A stretch of 64,000 nucleotides of DNA. Source: an uncultured Paraburkholderia sp. GTDB taxonomy: Bacteria > Pseudomonadota > Gammaproteobacteria > Burkholderiales > Burkholderiaceae. Each line of letters begins with the position of its first letter. Positions within the stretch are counted from its first letter, which is position 1. Below the pieces are notes generated by a model. The model saw only the letters and a program-made list of their open reading frames with translations. It made no database searches and was not told the origin of the DNA. Where the stretch lies: assembly GCA_940747215.1 (NCBI GenBank), contig CALNWS010000001.1, forward strand, positions 112,369 to 176,368, read 5' to 3'. The translations under genes were made by a program, and so were the position numbers. This document shows, in pieces, positions 19,533 through 28,976 of this stretch.

Positions 19533-20210
19533 ATGCGACTCCTTCTGATCGAAGATGACCGCCCCATCGCACGCGGCATCCAAAGCAGTCTCGAACAAGC
19601 CGGCTTCACGGTCGACATGGTCCACGACGGCATCTTTGCCGAACAAGCCCTCACGCAAAACCGCCACGAACTGGTGATCCTCGATCTGGGTCTGCCGGGC
19701 ATCGACGGCATGACGCTGCTCTCGCGTTTCCGTCAGAGCAATCGCCACACGCCGGTGATCATCCTCACCGCGCGCGACGAACTGAACGACCGCGTGCAAG
19801 GCCTGAATTCCGGCGCGGACGACTACATGCTGAAGCCGTTCGAACCCACCGAACTCGGAGCGCGTATCCGCGCCGTGATGCGCCGCAGCGGCCCGCATGG
19901 CGACATGCTGCGGCCTGAAGTGTCGCTGGGTGGCGTGCGTCTGTCGGGCGTCGATCGCCGCATCTTCAACGACGACAAGCCGCTCGAACTGTCGCCGCGC
20001 GAATTCGCCGTGCTCGAAATGCTGCTGCTGCGTCATGGTCGCGTGGTCAGCAAGGCGCAACTGCAGGATCACCTCACGCACTTCGGCGGTGATCTTGGCG
20101 ACACCGCGATCGAAGTCTACGTGCACCGCGTACGTAAAAAGCTGGAAAACTGCCGTGTCGAGATCGTCACGGTGCGTGGCTTCGGTTATCTGTTGCAGGA
20201 AATCCGCTAG
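19533..20210 (+). CDS. Two-component response regulator, OmpR/QseB type
   Basis: The product is 225 aa. The receiver domain has acidic residues EDD at 7-9, phospho-acceptor Asp51 (LVILDLGLPGIDG) and Lys in YMLKPFEP; the C-terminal winged helix follows (LSPREFAVLEMLLLRHGRVV, then VYVHRVRKKLENC). The gene is 84 bp upstream of a cognate sensor kinase. The pair resembles QseB/QseC or TctD/TctE systems; the signal cannot be deduced. Intact. Confidence 0.92.
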   Translation: MRLLLIEDDRPIARGIQSSLEQAGFTVDMVHDGIFAEQALTQNRHELVILDLGLPGIDGMTLLSRFRQSNRHTPVIILTARDELNDRVQGLNSGADDYMLKPFEPTELGARIRAVMRRSGPHGDMLRPEVSLGGVRLSGVDRRIFNDDKPLELSPREFAVLEMLLLRHGRVVSKAQLQDHLTHFGGDLGDTAIEVYVHRVRKKLENCRVEIVTVRGFGYLLQEIR

Positions 20211-20294
20211 GCCGCATAATCGTCATGAAGGCCGCAATCCCGATTGTGGCCTGACGGCGCATGGCGCCGTTGCCATTTTCCCGCGCGTTCGATC

Positions 20295-21764
20295 ATGCCC
20301 CAGCCGGCCGCCAATAGTCTGCGCCGCACGCTGCTGCGGCGCCTCGCTGCTCCCCTTTCGCTGCTCGCTCTCATGAGCGGCCTGATCGCTTACTGGCTCG
20401 CGTGGCAGTACACGCAGCACGTCGTAGACCGGTCGCTCGCCGATCTCGCCACCGCGATCTCCAAACAGATCCAGATTGCCGGTCCGGACGCCAAGGTGGC
20501 CGTGCCGCCGCTCGCGCAGGCCATGTTCTCCGATCCGGTCGAGCATCTCGTCTACCGGATCAGCAACGGCGACACCGAAATCGCCGGCGACCACAATCTG
20601 CCGCTCCAAGGCACGAGCGTGCGCCGCATGCATTACGCGTACGTGTTCGAGACGCAGCATAAAAGCGTGACCGTGCGCGTCGCGCAAGTGCGCGTCAATC
20701 AGCCGACCGGCAATCCGATCGTCGTCGAAGTGGGTCAGCCAGTGCATCGCCGCTTTTGCATTGCCGCCGAGTTTCTGGTGGCAATCATGATGCCGTTGTT
20801 GCTGTTGCTGCTCGCCGGATGGGTCATCGTGTGGCGCGTCGTTAATCAACAGCTCAATCCGCTCACCGATCTCGCCGACTCGCTCAATCGCCAGACACAC
20901 ACGTCGCTCGAACCCGTCGATGAAACCTATGTGCCAGTCGAGATTCGTCCGCTTACGAGCGCGCTGAACGCCCTGCTCGATCGCCTGAAAACCGCGCTCG
21001 ACGGCCAGCGCAAATTCATCGCCGACGCGGCGCATCAGTTGCGCACGCCGCTCACGGCGGTGAAGCTGCATGCGGAACAGGCGGCCGTGGCGCGCGACCC
21101 GCAGCAGACGCTCGTCGCCGTGCGTGAGTTGCGAGCCGCCGCCGATCGCGCGGTGCGTCTGTCGAACCAGTTGCTGTCGCTCGCACGTGCGGAGCCGGGT
21201 GAACAGGCCGCACGTTTCGTCGATGTGGATATGGCGACGCTTGCTTTCGACACCGGTGCCGAGTGGGTGCCGCGCGCACTGGCTGTTCACGTCGACCTCG
21301 GTTTCCAGCGGCTCGACGATCCGGGCAACGAACATCCGCTGATCGCACGCGGCAATCCGGTGCTGCTTCACGAAGTGATTGCGAACCTGATCGATAACGC
21401 GTTGAAGTACGTTCCGCCTTCACGCGTGAATGGCGGGCGCATTACCGTCACGGTCACGCAAACCGTCATCGATGACGTGCGCATGGCCGAGATCATCGTC
21501 GAGGACAACGGGCCGGGCGTGCCGCACGCGCAGCAGGCTGATCTGTTCAAACGGTTCTTCCGCGGCGACGGTCAGGCCGATGCGGGCGTGGAAGGCGGCG
21601 CAGGTCTCGGTCTTGCCATCGTTCACGACATAATGGTGCTTCACCGTGGCAGCGTGCACTACGACGATGAGCCGGACGGCGGCGCCCGTTTCATCGTGCG
21701 TATTCCGCTTGCGCGTGTGAGCGCGCCGAGTCAAGTCGAGACCAATGCCGGCCCACGGCGTTAG
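20295..21764 (+). CDS. Sensor histidine kinase, QseC/TctE type
   Basis: The product is 489 aa. It has two membrane helices (about 14-36 and about 160-185) flanking a periplasmic 2CSK_N-type sensor domain, then a HAMP-like linker. The H-box FIADAAHQLRTPLTAVKL is followed by HATPase boxes NLIDNALKY (N), VEDNGPGVP (G1) and GAGLGLAIVHDI (G2). The start at 20295 is chosen because it directly precedes the first membrane segment. Partner of the regulator at 19533. No damage is seen. Confidence 0.92.
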   Translation: MPQPAANSLRRTLLRRLAAPLSLLALMSGLIAYWLAWQYTQHVVDRSLADLATAISKQIQIAGPDAKVAVPPLAQAMFSDPVEHLVYRISNGDTEIAGDHNLPLQGTSVRRMHYAYVFETQHKSVTVRVAQVRVNQPTGNPIVVEVGQPVHRRFCIAAEFLVAIMMPLLLLLLAGWVIVWRVVNQQLNPLTDLADSLNRQTHTSLEPVDETYVPVEIRPLTSALNALLDRLKTALDGQRKFIADAAHQLRTPLTAVKLHAEQAAVARDPQQTLVAVRELRAAADRAVRLSNQLLSLARAEPGEQAARFVDVDMATLAFDTGAEWVPRALAVHVDLGFQRLDDPGNEHPLIARGNPVLLHEVIANLIDNALKYVPPSRVNGGRITVTVTQTVIDDVRMAEIIVEDNGPGVPHAQQADLFKRFFRGDGQADAGVEGGAGLGLAIVHDIMVLHRGSVHYDDEPDGGARFIVRIPLARVSAPSQVETNAGPRR

Positions 21765-21795
21765 GCAAAAAACCGGCGCAATCTGTGCCGGTTGA
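21765..21795 (-). terminator. Hairpin terminator after the SET-domain gene
   Basis: AACCGGC (21771-21777) pairs with GCCGGTT (21787-21793). Read on the minus strand the hairpin is followed by a run of six T. It lies 77 bp beyond the stop of the SET gene and also just after the kinase gene on the other strand, so it may act in both directions. Confidence 0.65.
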
Positions 21796-21869
21796 TCTGT
21801 AACACTCACTGCTTTTACGGTCGCCGTTCACACGCATGAACCTGCGCTAAAAACGGCGACCGTTTCGAC

Positions 21870-22394
21870 TCACTTCTTCTTCGATTTTCCCGCCGAAGCC
21901 TTGGCGTCCTTCGCCTTCCTCGCGGCCTTGTCCGAACCCTTCTCTTTCTCGGGCGGCACCAGCATCGTGCCGCGGCACTTGCGCGCGCCGCAGCGGCATT
22001 CGTATTCCTTCTTGAGCTTCTTCGTCTGACGCGCGTCGATCACGAGGCCGTAGTCGTAAAAGACTTCCTCGCCCTCTTCGATATCGCGCAGCGCATGCAC
22101 GTACACGTGACCGTCGATTTCTTCGGCTTCGCAATTCGGCGCGCACGAATGGTTGATCCAGCGCGCGCTGTTGCCCTTCACTTTGCCGTCGATGACCTTG
22201 CCGCTGTCGAGTGCGAAATAGAAGGTGTGATTCGGCTCCGCAGGATTATGCGGATGACGACGCAACGCTTCTTTCCAGGAGATCCGCTCGCCCTTGTATT
22301 CGATCAGCCTCTCGCCAGCCTTGATCGGTTCGACGGCAAACACGCCTTTGCCGTGCACACCCGATTGGCGCACGGCGATCCTGCGTGAACTCAT
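21870..22394 (-). CDS. SET-domain protein (putative protein-lysine methyltransferase)
   Basis: The product is 174 aa. A SET domain covers about residues 3-145: VHGKGVFAVEPIKAGERLIEY, the cofactor motif RWINHSCAPNCEAEE, EEVFYDYG, and a post-SET cysteine cluster CRCGARKCRG for zinc. The last 30 residues are rich in Lys and Ala (KEKGSDKAARKAKDAKASAG). Small SET proteins of this form are widespread in Burkholderia and their targets are unknown; histone-like proteins are one suggestion. Intact. Confidence 0.9.
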   Translation of the reverse strand: MSSRRIAVRQSGVHGKGVFAVEPIKAGERLIEYKGERISWKEALRRHPHNPAEPNHTFYFALDSGKVIDGKVKGNSARWINHSCAPNCEAEEIDGHVYVHALRDIEEGEEVFYDYGLVIDARQTKKLKKEYECRCGARKCRGTMLVPPEKEKGSDKAARKAKDAKASAGKSKKK

Positions 22395-22613
22395 TGACTG
22401 AATCCTTGTGAAGAACTGGGGGGAGAAGTCCGGCGACCGGCGGAAACACTCGCGTCTGACGCGCAGCTATTTCCGACGCTCATAGCAAACGCGGCGCCTT
22501 ACGAGCGCCGCGTCGACCTGCGACGCTTCGTGCGCAACATCCGGCATCCTACACGCTCAAGACGGCTAAGTTCAACCGTCAAAAAGACATGCGGACACAA
22601 CTTGCTCCTCGCT

Positions 22614-23726
22614 TTAACGCTGTCCGAACGAAATATCTCCGAACAACGCCTTTTGCTCGCGAGGCTGCGAGCGCCAGTATTGCGGCGGCGCTTCGACGGT
22701 CACGCCGAGCTGCGCCGCCGCGTGCCAAGGCCAACGCGGGTTGTACAGCAACGCACGGGCCAAAGCGATGAGATCGGCATCGCCCTCTTCGATCAGTTGC
22801 TCGGCGTGAACTGGATCGGTGATGAGACCAACGCCGATCGTGACGAGACCCGTGGCCTTTTTGACCGCGCGTGCGAACGGAATCTGATAGCCTGGTTCGA
22901 GCGGGATTTTCTGCAACGGCGAGACGCCGCCCGAAGACACGTCGATCCAGTCGCAACCGCGCTTCTTCAACTCCTGCGCGAACACGATCGCGTCTTCGAG
23001 CGACCAGCCGCCGTCGACCCAATCCGTTGCCGATACGCGCACGCCGAAGGGTTTGTCGGCCGAAAAAGCTGCACGCACGATGTCGAAAATCTCCAGCGGA
23101 AAACGCATGCGGTTTTCGAGCGAGCCGCCGTAGTCGTCGGTACGCTGATTGGCGATCGGCGACAGGAACTGATGCAACAGATAACCGTGCGCGGCGTGGA
23201 CTTCGAGCGCGTCAATACCAAGATGCGCAGCGCGTCGCGCCGACGCGGCGAATGCTTCGCGAATGCGATTGAGTGCGGGTGTGTCGAGCGCGAGCGGCGG
23301 CTCTTCACCGGCCTTGTGCGGCAACGCGGAGGGCGCGTGCGGCAGCCAGCCGCCTTGCGACACCGGAATCAGTTGACCGCCTTCCCAAGGCACCTGACTC
23401 GACGCCTTGCGCCCCGCGTGCGACAACTGCATTGCCACCTTGATCGACGAATGTTTGCGGATAGCGGCGAGCACCGGCACGAACGAGGCTTCGGTGGTGT
23501 CGTCCCACAAACCGACGTCGCCCGGCGTGATGCGGCCATCCGGTTCGACTGCGGTGGCCTCGATGCACAACATGCCCGCGCCGGACAGCGCGAGGCTGCC
23601 GAGATGGATCATGTGCCATGCCGTGGCCTCGCCGCGTTCGGCGGAATATTGGCACATCGGCGACACGACAATGCGGTTGGCAAGCGTCACGCTACGCAGC
23701 GTGAGCGGAGAGAAAAGCGCGCTCAT
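22614..23726 (-). CDS. NADH:flavin oxidoreductase / Old Yellow Enzyme, YqjM-like
   Basis: FMN-dependent ene-reductase with a TIM barrel, 370 aa. Features of the YqjM subgroup: SPMCQYSAE with Cys25 near the flavin, the catalytic region ALEVHAAHGYLLHQFLSPI, the NQRTDDYGGSLENRMRFPLE segment and phosphate binding around IGVGLITDP and LIALARALLYNPRWP. Probably reduces activated alkenes; the physiological substrate is unknown. Intact. Confidence 0.93.
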   Translation of the reverse strand: MSALFSPLTLRSVTLANRIVVSPMCQYSAERGEATAWHMIHLGSLALSGAGMLCIEATAVEPDGRITPGDVGLWDDTTEASFVPVLAAIRKHSSIKVAMQLSHAGRKASSQVPWEGGQLIPVSQGGWLPHAPSALPHKAGEEPPLALDTPALNRIREAFAASARRAAHLGIDALEVHAAHGYLLHQFLSPIANQRTDDYGGSLENRMRFPLEIFDIVRAAFSADKPFGVRVSATDWVDGGWSLEDAIVFAQELKKRGCDWIDVSSGGVSPLQKIPLEPGYQIPFARAVKKATGLVTIGVGLITDPVHAEQLIEEGDADLIALARALLYNPRWPWHAAAQLGVTVEAPPQYWRSQPREQKALFGDISFGQR

Positions 23727-23799
23727 GGATTACGCCCAGTGGAGGAAGCCAAAGAGCGATCGAGCATAGCACCGCGCGTGATTTGCTGCTCACACGACG

Positions 23800-24546
23800 C
23801 GCGGCGAACGCGTCGGCGTTCGGTCAGGGCTGCCAGCTGCACTTCCACCTGATCGAGCCACTCGCCGAACATCTTGCGCGCGGCGGCTTCCATGGTCGGG
23901 CCGAACTGTGCGGGTCTGCACGTGTAGTTCACGCGCGTCGATACCGTGGCTTGCGAGTTCGCCCGCATTGCCGATCAACCAGGGTTCGAAGTGGTCCGCG
24001 CGAATCTCCGGGTGACACTGCAGGCCAAGCACGTGATCGCCCCACGCGAACGCCCGATTCTCGCAAGCCGGCGTGGACGGGAGACGCACAGCGTTATGCG
24101 GCAGATCGAACGTGTCGCCGTGCCAATGCATCATCGAAGTATGAGCGCCGTCCAGATAATGAAGCGGTGGACGCGCGACCGACGTCGGTCAAGGTGAGAG
24201 GTGTCCAGCCGAGTTCGGTATGACCGGCGGGATAGACACGCGCGCCGAGCGCACGCGCGATGAGTTGCACACCGAGGCAGATGCCCAGCGTGGGCAGCCC
24301 TGCGGCAATGCGCTTTTCAATCATGGCGAGGAGCTACACGAGCGTGGGATAAAGCTCGTCGTCGGTAGCGCTGATCAGTCCGCCGAGCACGACCATCAGG
24401 GACGCCGCGACGGGATCGGGCTCCTCGATTCTTCCATGACCGACGTCGAGATAACGGACGAGGCGTCCGCGCTCGCCGAACACGAGTTCGAGACTGCCCA
24501 GATCCTCGAAGTGCACGTGGCGAATAGCCAGAACTTCGCGATTCAT
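23800..24546 (-). pseudogene. Class I glutamine amidotransferase, decayed
   Basis: Starts at 24546 (MNREVLAIRHVHFEDLGSLE), with the family segment LMVVLGGLISATDDELYPTLV followed by an in-frame TAG at 24334-24336. The catalytic Cys region LPTLGICLGVQLIARALGA is still readable after it. The frame shifts near 24180 before MMHWHGDTFDLP and again near 23960; HVLGLQCHPEIRADHFEPWL, with the catalytic His, survives. The C-terminal piece FGPTMEAAARKMFGEWLDQ is in the last frame, without a clear natural stop. Formerly a GMP synthase-like amidotransferase of unknown substrate. Confidence 0.85.
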
Positions 24547-24620
24547 CAGCCTATTCCACCTCCAGGTTGACTGGAGACTCGCCGCTACACTGCCAAGCCG
24601 GCTTACTGGGCGAAGATCTT

Positions 24621-25122
24621 CTAGGTCTTCTTCTGGGTGGCGACGTCGGCGGTTTCGTACACCGAACAGTCGAGACGCAGATTCGTGTCGGCCATCTTCA
24701 GACCGAGCAGCGTGCACTGGTCGAGCAGCGTGCACTGGTGCGGCGTCTTCTTCGAATTCTTGCTCGGCTCGAAATGCGTGCAGCTCAGGCACATGCGGTG
24801 CGACGGAATCGTACCTTGCGCTTCAAGTTGATGAACGGTCTTGAGGAGCGTGCGGTAGAAGACGGCCTGCTCTTCGTCACGCCTCGAGCGTGCTGACTGC
24901 GTCGCTGGTGGTCGGGGCGGTGAGCGCCGTTTCACGCGCGATTTCGCCGAGGCGCATCGGGCCCTTGCGCTGCATCAGCAACACGAGGATTTCGCCTTGA
25001 GTCGGCGTGAGGCCGGTGCCTTCCGCCCAGTCCCAAGCTTGGCTTCGCATGGCCGTGCTCAATCGCAATAGGCTGTGGGTCACTCGCCCGGTTACCTGTT
25101 CTCCGTATACGCCTTCGCTCAT
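24621..25122 (-). pseudogene. MarR-family transcriptional regulator, internal deletion
   Basis: From 25122 (MSEGVYGEQVTGRVTHSLLR) the N-terminal helices and HTH (LGEIARETALTAPTTSDAVS) are intact. At about 24885 the frame breaks and the wing plus following helix are missing. The distal part continues in another frame (DEEQAVFYRTLLKTVHQLEA) with the C-terminal cysteine motif CLSCTHFEPSKNSKKTPHQC typical of this Burkholderia MarR group. An 18-bp tandem duplication (24705-24740) doubles CTLLDQ in that tail. Non-functional. Confidence 0.87.
24705..24740. repeat. 18-bp tandem duplication inside dead marR
   Basis: GAGCAGCGTGCACTGGTC (24705-24722) is followed directly by the same 18 bases with one change at the last position (24723-24740). 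It matches in size the duplication at 6675-6710. Confidence 0.85.
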
Positions 25123-25224
25123 AGTCTTCGATTCGTGTATTGACAGCATTCGTGCAACACCGGCCTGCTGCTCGCCGACGACACCCGTAGCCTGTGTGGG
25201 ATAGCCTCGTCCGAATGCGGACAA

Positions 25225-25668
25225 GACGATTTTCTACTATCTCAAAAATTCACCGCCTCGCAATCCAAAGCGGCGAAACCGACATTCTATTCGACAGCAG
25301 CGAGTCGTACAGCTAACTTATCCAACGCAAGCTGTGTATAACCACGGGATGACACGTGGAATCACATGTGTGTGGATTCTTGATAACCATTCGCACACGT
25401 TTAACCGCCAAAAGCTCTTCGCTGTTTACCGTAGTGGACGCACCGTAAATCCACATACTTATAGTTTACGCAGCGCTTTGAAGTTGCGGGAAATTATTCA
25501 GTTGTCCATAGGCTGCCGCCATGCTTGTTAACTATTACTACGTTTGTATACGTAAATTTTAGAAAAATCTTAAGGTCCACCGGTCGAAAAAAATATCGGC
25601 GAAAAAAACCGCGCGAAGCGGGTTTCCTTACGAATCAGAAGGTACAATGTAGCGCAATGCGCGTTTTG
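25225..25668. other. AT-rich intergenic region with DnaA box (origin-like region A)
   Basis: No gene is visible. It holds a perfect DnaA box TGTGTATAA at 25333-25341 (TTATACACA on the minus strand) and several 7-of-9 matches nearby (TTATCCAAC at about 25319, TGTGGATTC at about 25371, AAATCCACA at about 25447). The region is clearly richer in A and T than its surroundings. The stretch 25524-25542 (CTTGTTAA, 3 nt, TTACTACG) recurs inverted at 28668-28686. It might be part of an origin or a DnaA-binding control region. Confidence 0.5.
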
Positions 25669-26784
25669 CTAGTCACGCCATTGCAGGCATTGCTGCCTGA
25701 CGGCTTCGTGCAAGGACTTTTCCTGTGCGAAGACGTTGCGCAACCACGTTGCATCGTTCACCTGCCCACGCGCAACCGAACCGATCTCCGCAAGCGCATT
25801 ACCCGAGCCAAGTGCTTCCGCGTGCGGCGCGATCAGATCGAGCGTTTCGAGGATGTCTTCGGAAATAATCTTGCGCTTATCCGTTTGCGGATTGATACAG
25901 GTTCCGGCTAGGCCGAAACGGCAGGCTTCGAAGCGATTGAACGTGTAGACGAGGTAATCGTCTTCTTTCGGCGCGATCGGTTTGTCGAGCAGTAGATGAC
26001 GCGCGAGCGTTTGAATGTAGCAGGCGATCGCCGCCGCGCGATCGCCTGAAAGCGGCGTATCCATCACGCGCACTTCGATCGTGCCGAAACCCGGCTTCAG
26101 GCGGATGTCCCAGTAAAAGTCTTTCATGCTGTTCACGACACCCGTGTGAACCATCTTCGAGAAGTATTCCTCGAAACTATCCCACGTGAGCACGAACGGT
26201 GCGCGGCCCGACAGCGGGAACGCGAACAGGGAATTCAGGCGTGCCGAATGAAATCCGGTATCGACGCCCTGCACGAACGGCGACGAAGCAGAAAGCGCAA
26301 TGAAATGCGGAATGAAGCGCGACATCGAATGCAGCAGATACAGCGCGCTGTTCGGATCCGGGCAGCCGATGTGAACGTGCTGACCGAACACCGTGAACTG
26401 CTTCGCGAGGTAGCCGTACAACTCCGACAGATACTGGAACCGCGGCGTATCGACGATCTGCCGCTCGCTCCATTGCTGGAAAGCGTGCGTGCCGCCGCCG
26501 CACAGGCCGACGTTCAGATGATCGGCAGCGGAAACCAGCGTATCGCGAATCTTGCGAAGGTCGGTGAGCGCCTGCTCATGCGTCGTGCAAATTCCCGTCG
26601 AGAGCTCGATCATGCTCTCGGTGATTTCCGGCGTGATGTTGCCGGGGATCTTTTCGTCCTTGATAAGGCGCAGCAGATCCGTACCAGCTTTGGTCAGATC
26701 ATAGTCGTGCGTGTTGACGATCTGCATCTCGAGTTCGACACCGAAGGTAAACGGTTTCGAATCGACGAACGGTTCGAGTGACAT
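25669..26784 (-). CDS. ybdK: Carboxylate-amine ligase YbdK (glutamate-cysteine ligase-like, type 2)
   Basis: GCS2-family ATP-grasp-like ligase, 371 aa, normal length. Motifs: [13 protein letters not shown] at the N-terminus, [20 protein letters not shown], the [10 protein letters not shown] segment, [11 protein letters not shown], and the arginine-containing [15 protein letters not shown]. Related enzymes make gamma-glutamylcysteine weakly; the true substrate is not certain. It stands alone between two DnaA-box regions, with the antiporter gene upstream on the same strand. Intact. Confidence 0.9.
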   Translation of the reverse strand: MSLEPFVDSKPFTFGVELEMQIVNTHDYDLTKAGTDLLRLIKDEKIPGNITPEITESMIELSTGICTTHEQALTDLRKIRDTLVSAADHLNVGLCGGGTHAFQQWSERQIVDTPRFQYLSELYGYLAKQFTVFGQHVHIGCPDPNSALYLLHSMSRFIPHFIALSASSPFVQGVDTGFHSARLNSLFAFPLSGRAPFVLTWDSFEEYFSKMVHTGVVNSMKDFYWDIRLKPGFGTIEVRVMDTPLSGDRAAAIACYIQTLARHLLLDKPIAPKEDDYLVYTFNRFEACRFGLAGTCINPQTDKRKIISEDILETLDLIAPHAEALGSGNALAEIGSVARGQVNDATWLRNVFAQEKSLHEAVRQQCLQWRD

Positions 26785-26891
26785 GGCGTCCCCTGAGTCA
26801 AATCGGCCGGGGATTTGTCATATTCCCGGCCGTTTCTAAAACGGATAAAGCGTAAAAACTCTTTGGATGGCAGCTCAAGCCGCTCGCTTTT

Positions 26892-28094
26892 TTACTCGCG
26901 TCGTTCAGACATCAGCGCGAGGCTGCGATACACGAGCCAAGGTCCGAGAACCTGCAGAACGACAATCGAACACATGACGATCGCACCCAGTTGCGGGTCG
27001 AAATTCGGATACAAGTTGTAGGTATCGTCCACAAGCAGATACGCCAGTGCCGACATTGGCGATAACGACAATCCAAGCGCCATGCCCTGCTTCCAGTTCA
27101 AACCGCTCGGCTTCGCGAATGCCAGCACGCCGACCAGTTTCGCCACCAGACGCGCAACAATCAGACCCAGCGCCGCAACACCGCCAAGTGCGATGTCTTT
27201 CCATTCGAATGCGGTGAGCGTCAGTACGAAAAGAATCACGGTGAGCAACCAGCCGGCGGTACCGAAGTGCTGCGGCCACAACTGCGGCCGCGCTTCATGA
27301 TTCTTCACGATGATGCCGGCTGCGAGCAAAGCGAGAATCGTCGAAAGTTTGAACAGATGCGCCACGGCAATTGCGAGCAGCACAAGACCGAACAGCGCGA
27401 CGAACGAGTGTTCGTCCTGCATGTTCAGACGGCGATAGAAGAACGTACAGGTGCGCGCGAGCAGATAGGCAAGTACGAGCGAACCGATGAGCAGATACAG
27501 CGGCTGCAGAATCGTGGCGAAAACGTTTCCGTACACTTCCTGATGCAGCCAGCTCGACACGAGCTTTTCGATCACCACCGTATACATGCTGTTTAGCGCG
27601 GTCAACGTGAGCAGACGCTGCGTGACCTGCCCTTCCGAGCGCAATTCGGTCTTGAGCTGGATTACCATGGCAGGCGACGTTGCCATGGCAATTGCGGCAA
27701 GCACCGTGGCCACCATCAGCGGCACATTCAGGAAGAGCAGAACGGGCAGTACCAGCGCGAACGTGAGCGTGGCTTCGGCGACGCTCGACAGAATCAGCCA
27801 AGGGTTGCGGCGAATCCAGCGCAGATCGAGACGGCTGCCGAGTTCGAAGAGCAGCAGGCCGAGCGCGACGTCGAGAAGCGGACGCGCGACGCTCGCGGAA
27901 CCGGCGTCGATCACACCCGTACCGGCCACGCCGGCAATCAGACCGATAACCGCATAACCGGAAATACGCGGCAGCCGCCACGCGCGATAGCACAGTTCAC
28001 CGCATAGACCTGCTGCGAGCAATGCGAGACCAGCCCAGAAAATCGCATCGGGAGCGAGCGGCCAGGCTGGAAAAAATGAAAACGCCGAATTCAT
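26892..28094 (-). CDS. Cation/proton antiporter (CPA2/Kef-type membrane domain)
   Basis: About 400 aa with some twelve hydrophobic helices, for example AIFWAGLALLAAGLCGELCY and ATLTFALVLPVLLFLNVPLM; ISGYAVIGLIAGVAGTGVID matches the Na_H_Exchanger domain. The start at 28094 (MNSAFSFFPAWPLAPDAIFW) is chosen over the longer frame from 28148 because it directly precedes the first helix and has GGAG upstream. No C-terminal TrkA_N domain. Probably exchanges Na+ or K+ for protons at the inner membrane. Intact. Confidence 0.85.
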   Translation of the reverse strand: MNSAFSFFPAWPLAPDAIFWAGLALLAAGLCGELCYRAWRLPRISGYAVIGLIAGVAGTGVIDAGSASVARPLLDVALGLLLFELGSRLDLRWIRRNPWLILSSVAEATLTFALVLPVLLFLNVPLMVATVLAAIAMATSPAMVIQLKTELRSEGQVTQRLLTLTALNSMYTVVIEKLVSSWLHQEVYGNVFATILQPLYLLIGSLVLAYLLARTCTFFYRRLNMQDEHSFVALFGLVLLAIAVAHLFKLSTILALLAAGIIVKNHEARPQLWPQHFGTAGWLLTVILFVLTLTAFEWKDIALGGVAALGLIVARLVAKLVGVLAFAKPSGLNWKQGMALGLSLSPMSALAYLLVDDTYNLYPNFDPQLGAIVMCSIVVLQVLGPWLVYRSLALMSERRE

Positions 28095-28976
28095 CGTAAT
28101 GGGTTCTCCTTTGCAGCAACGGCAGACGATACGAACCGGCGCATACACCGGCGAGCGGGTGAGCGCATGAAATGCTCACTGTTTGCTATCGCTTCGCGTG
28201 ACCCGCGTTGCGAGTTTCAACGATCGGATGATCAGAACGCGCCGCAGCCACAAGGATCGGCGCATTCGAGAGTGCGGCCGTGTTAACCGGCACAGAACGG
28301 TGGAAGAACGCCGTCGACTTTGAATCAGATTCTGATTGACCGGCACCGTTCCGTTTGCGGCGTGTGTCGGATGAGTTGGACACGTCGCGGAAAAGAACGG
28401 CGATTGTGCCATAGCTTTTTCGGCCCTAACGGAAAACACATGAACATACACTCAAAACGGTAAAAAGGTACTTTATCTTGCAGACACAAGGAAAAAGTGA
28501 CCGTAATCAAGCGCGAAGCGGGCTTCCTGAGCCATAAGATGAACGTAGCAGATGTGCTTTTCAAGGCAACGCTTTTAGCGTTTTTTCATTTGCTTCGAAG
28601 GCGCTCGCTGATTCTATGAACTCGGCTCCAGCTCTGGTTTGTCTGTACAGGTTTACCATATTGTATACGTAGTAACAATTAACAAGGCCGCTGCTTTTTT
28701 GTGGATAACCTCTGTTTACCGAAACGAATCATCCAGTTGCGGATGGCATAACCGCATGCACAGCGTGTGCGGTTGCGGCTATACAAGGGTACAAGGGTAC
28801 AAGGGTAACTTTTCGCTAATTTTTTCAGCACCGGAGTTACCCCGTTTACGTCCACAACGGTTCCACATGAGTTGCGCCGGTAAACAGCGTCGTTATTCAC
28901 AACTTACAGTGGATAACTTATCCGCGTTGAATGATCGGTGATGCTCCGTGAGTCAACAACGGCGCGACGTGTTAAC
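28095..28976. other. Long AT-rich intergenic region with DnaA boxes (origin-like region B)
   Basis: No gene is visible in about 880 bp. Two perfect DnaA boxes, TGTGGATAA (28700-28708) and TTATTCACA (28893-28901), and an 8-of-9 box AGTGGATAA (28908-28916) lie in the right half. An 8-bp unit occurs three times at 28783-28806. CGTAGTAA, 3 nt, TTAACAAG (28668-28686) is the inverted counterpart of a motif in region A. The left half (28095-28600) shows nothing recognisable. Confidence 0.55.
28783..28806. repeat. Three tandem copies of ACAAGGGT
   Basis: The 8-bp unit ACAAGGGT is repeated exactly three times between two DnaA boxes. It could be an iteron-like element or simple slippage. Confidence 0.8.

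Noticed and set aside
20223..21371. 382-codon frame on the minus strand
   Set aside because: Antisense to the intact sensor kinase at 20295; no recognisable domain.
23981..24010. tRNA gene suggested by a GGTTCGAA motif
   Set aside because: No cloverleaf can be built around it, and it lies inside the amidotransferase pseudogene. I found no tRNA or rRNA gene in the window.
28783..28806. CRISPR array
   Set aside because: Three 8-bp units without spacers; no cas genes anywhere in the window.
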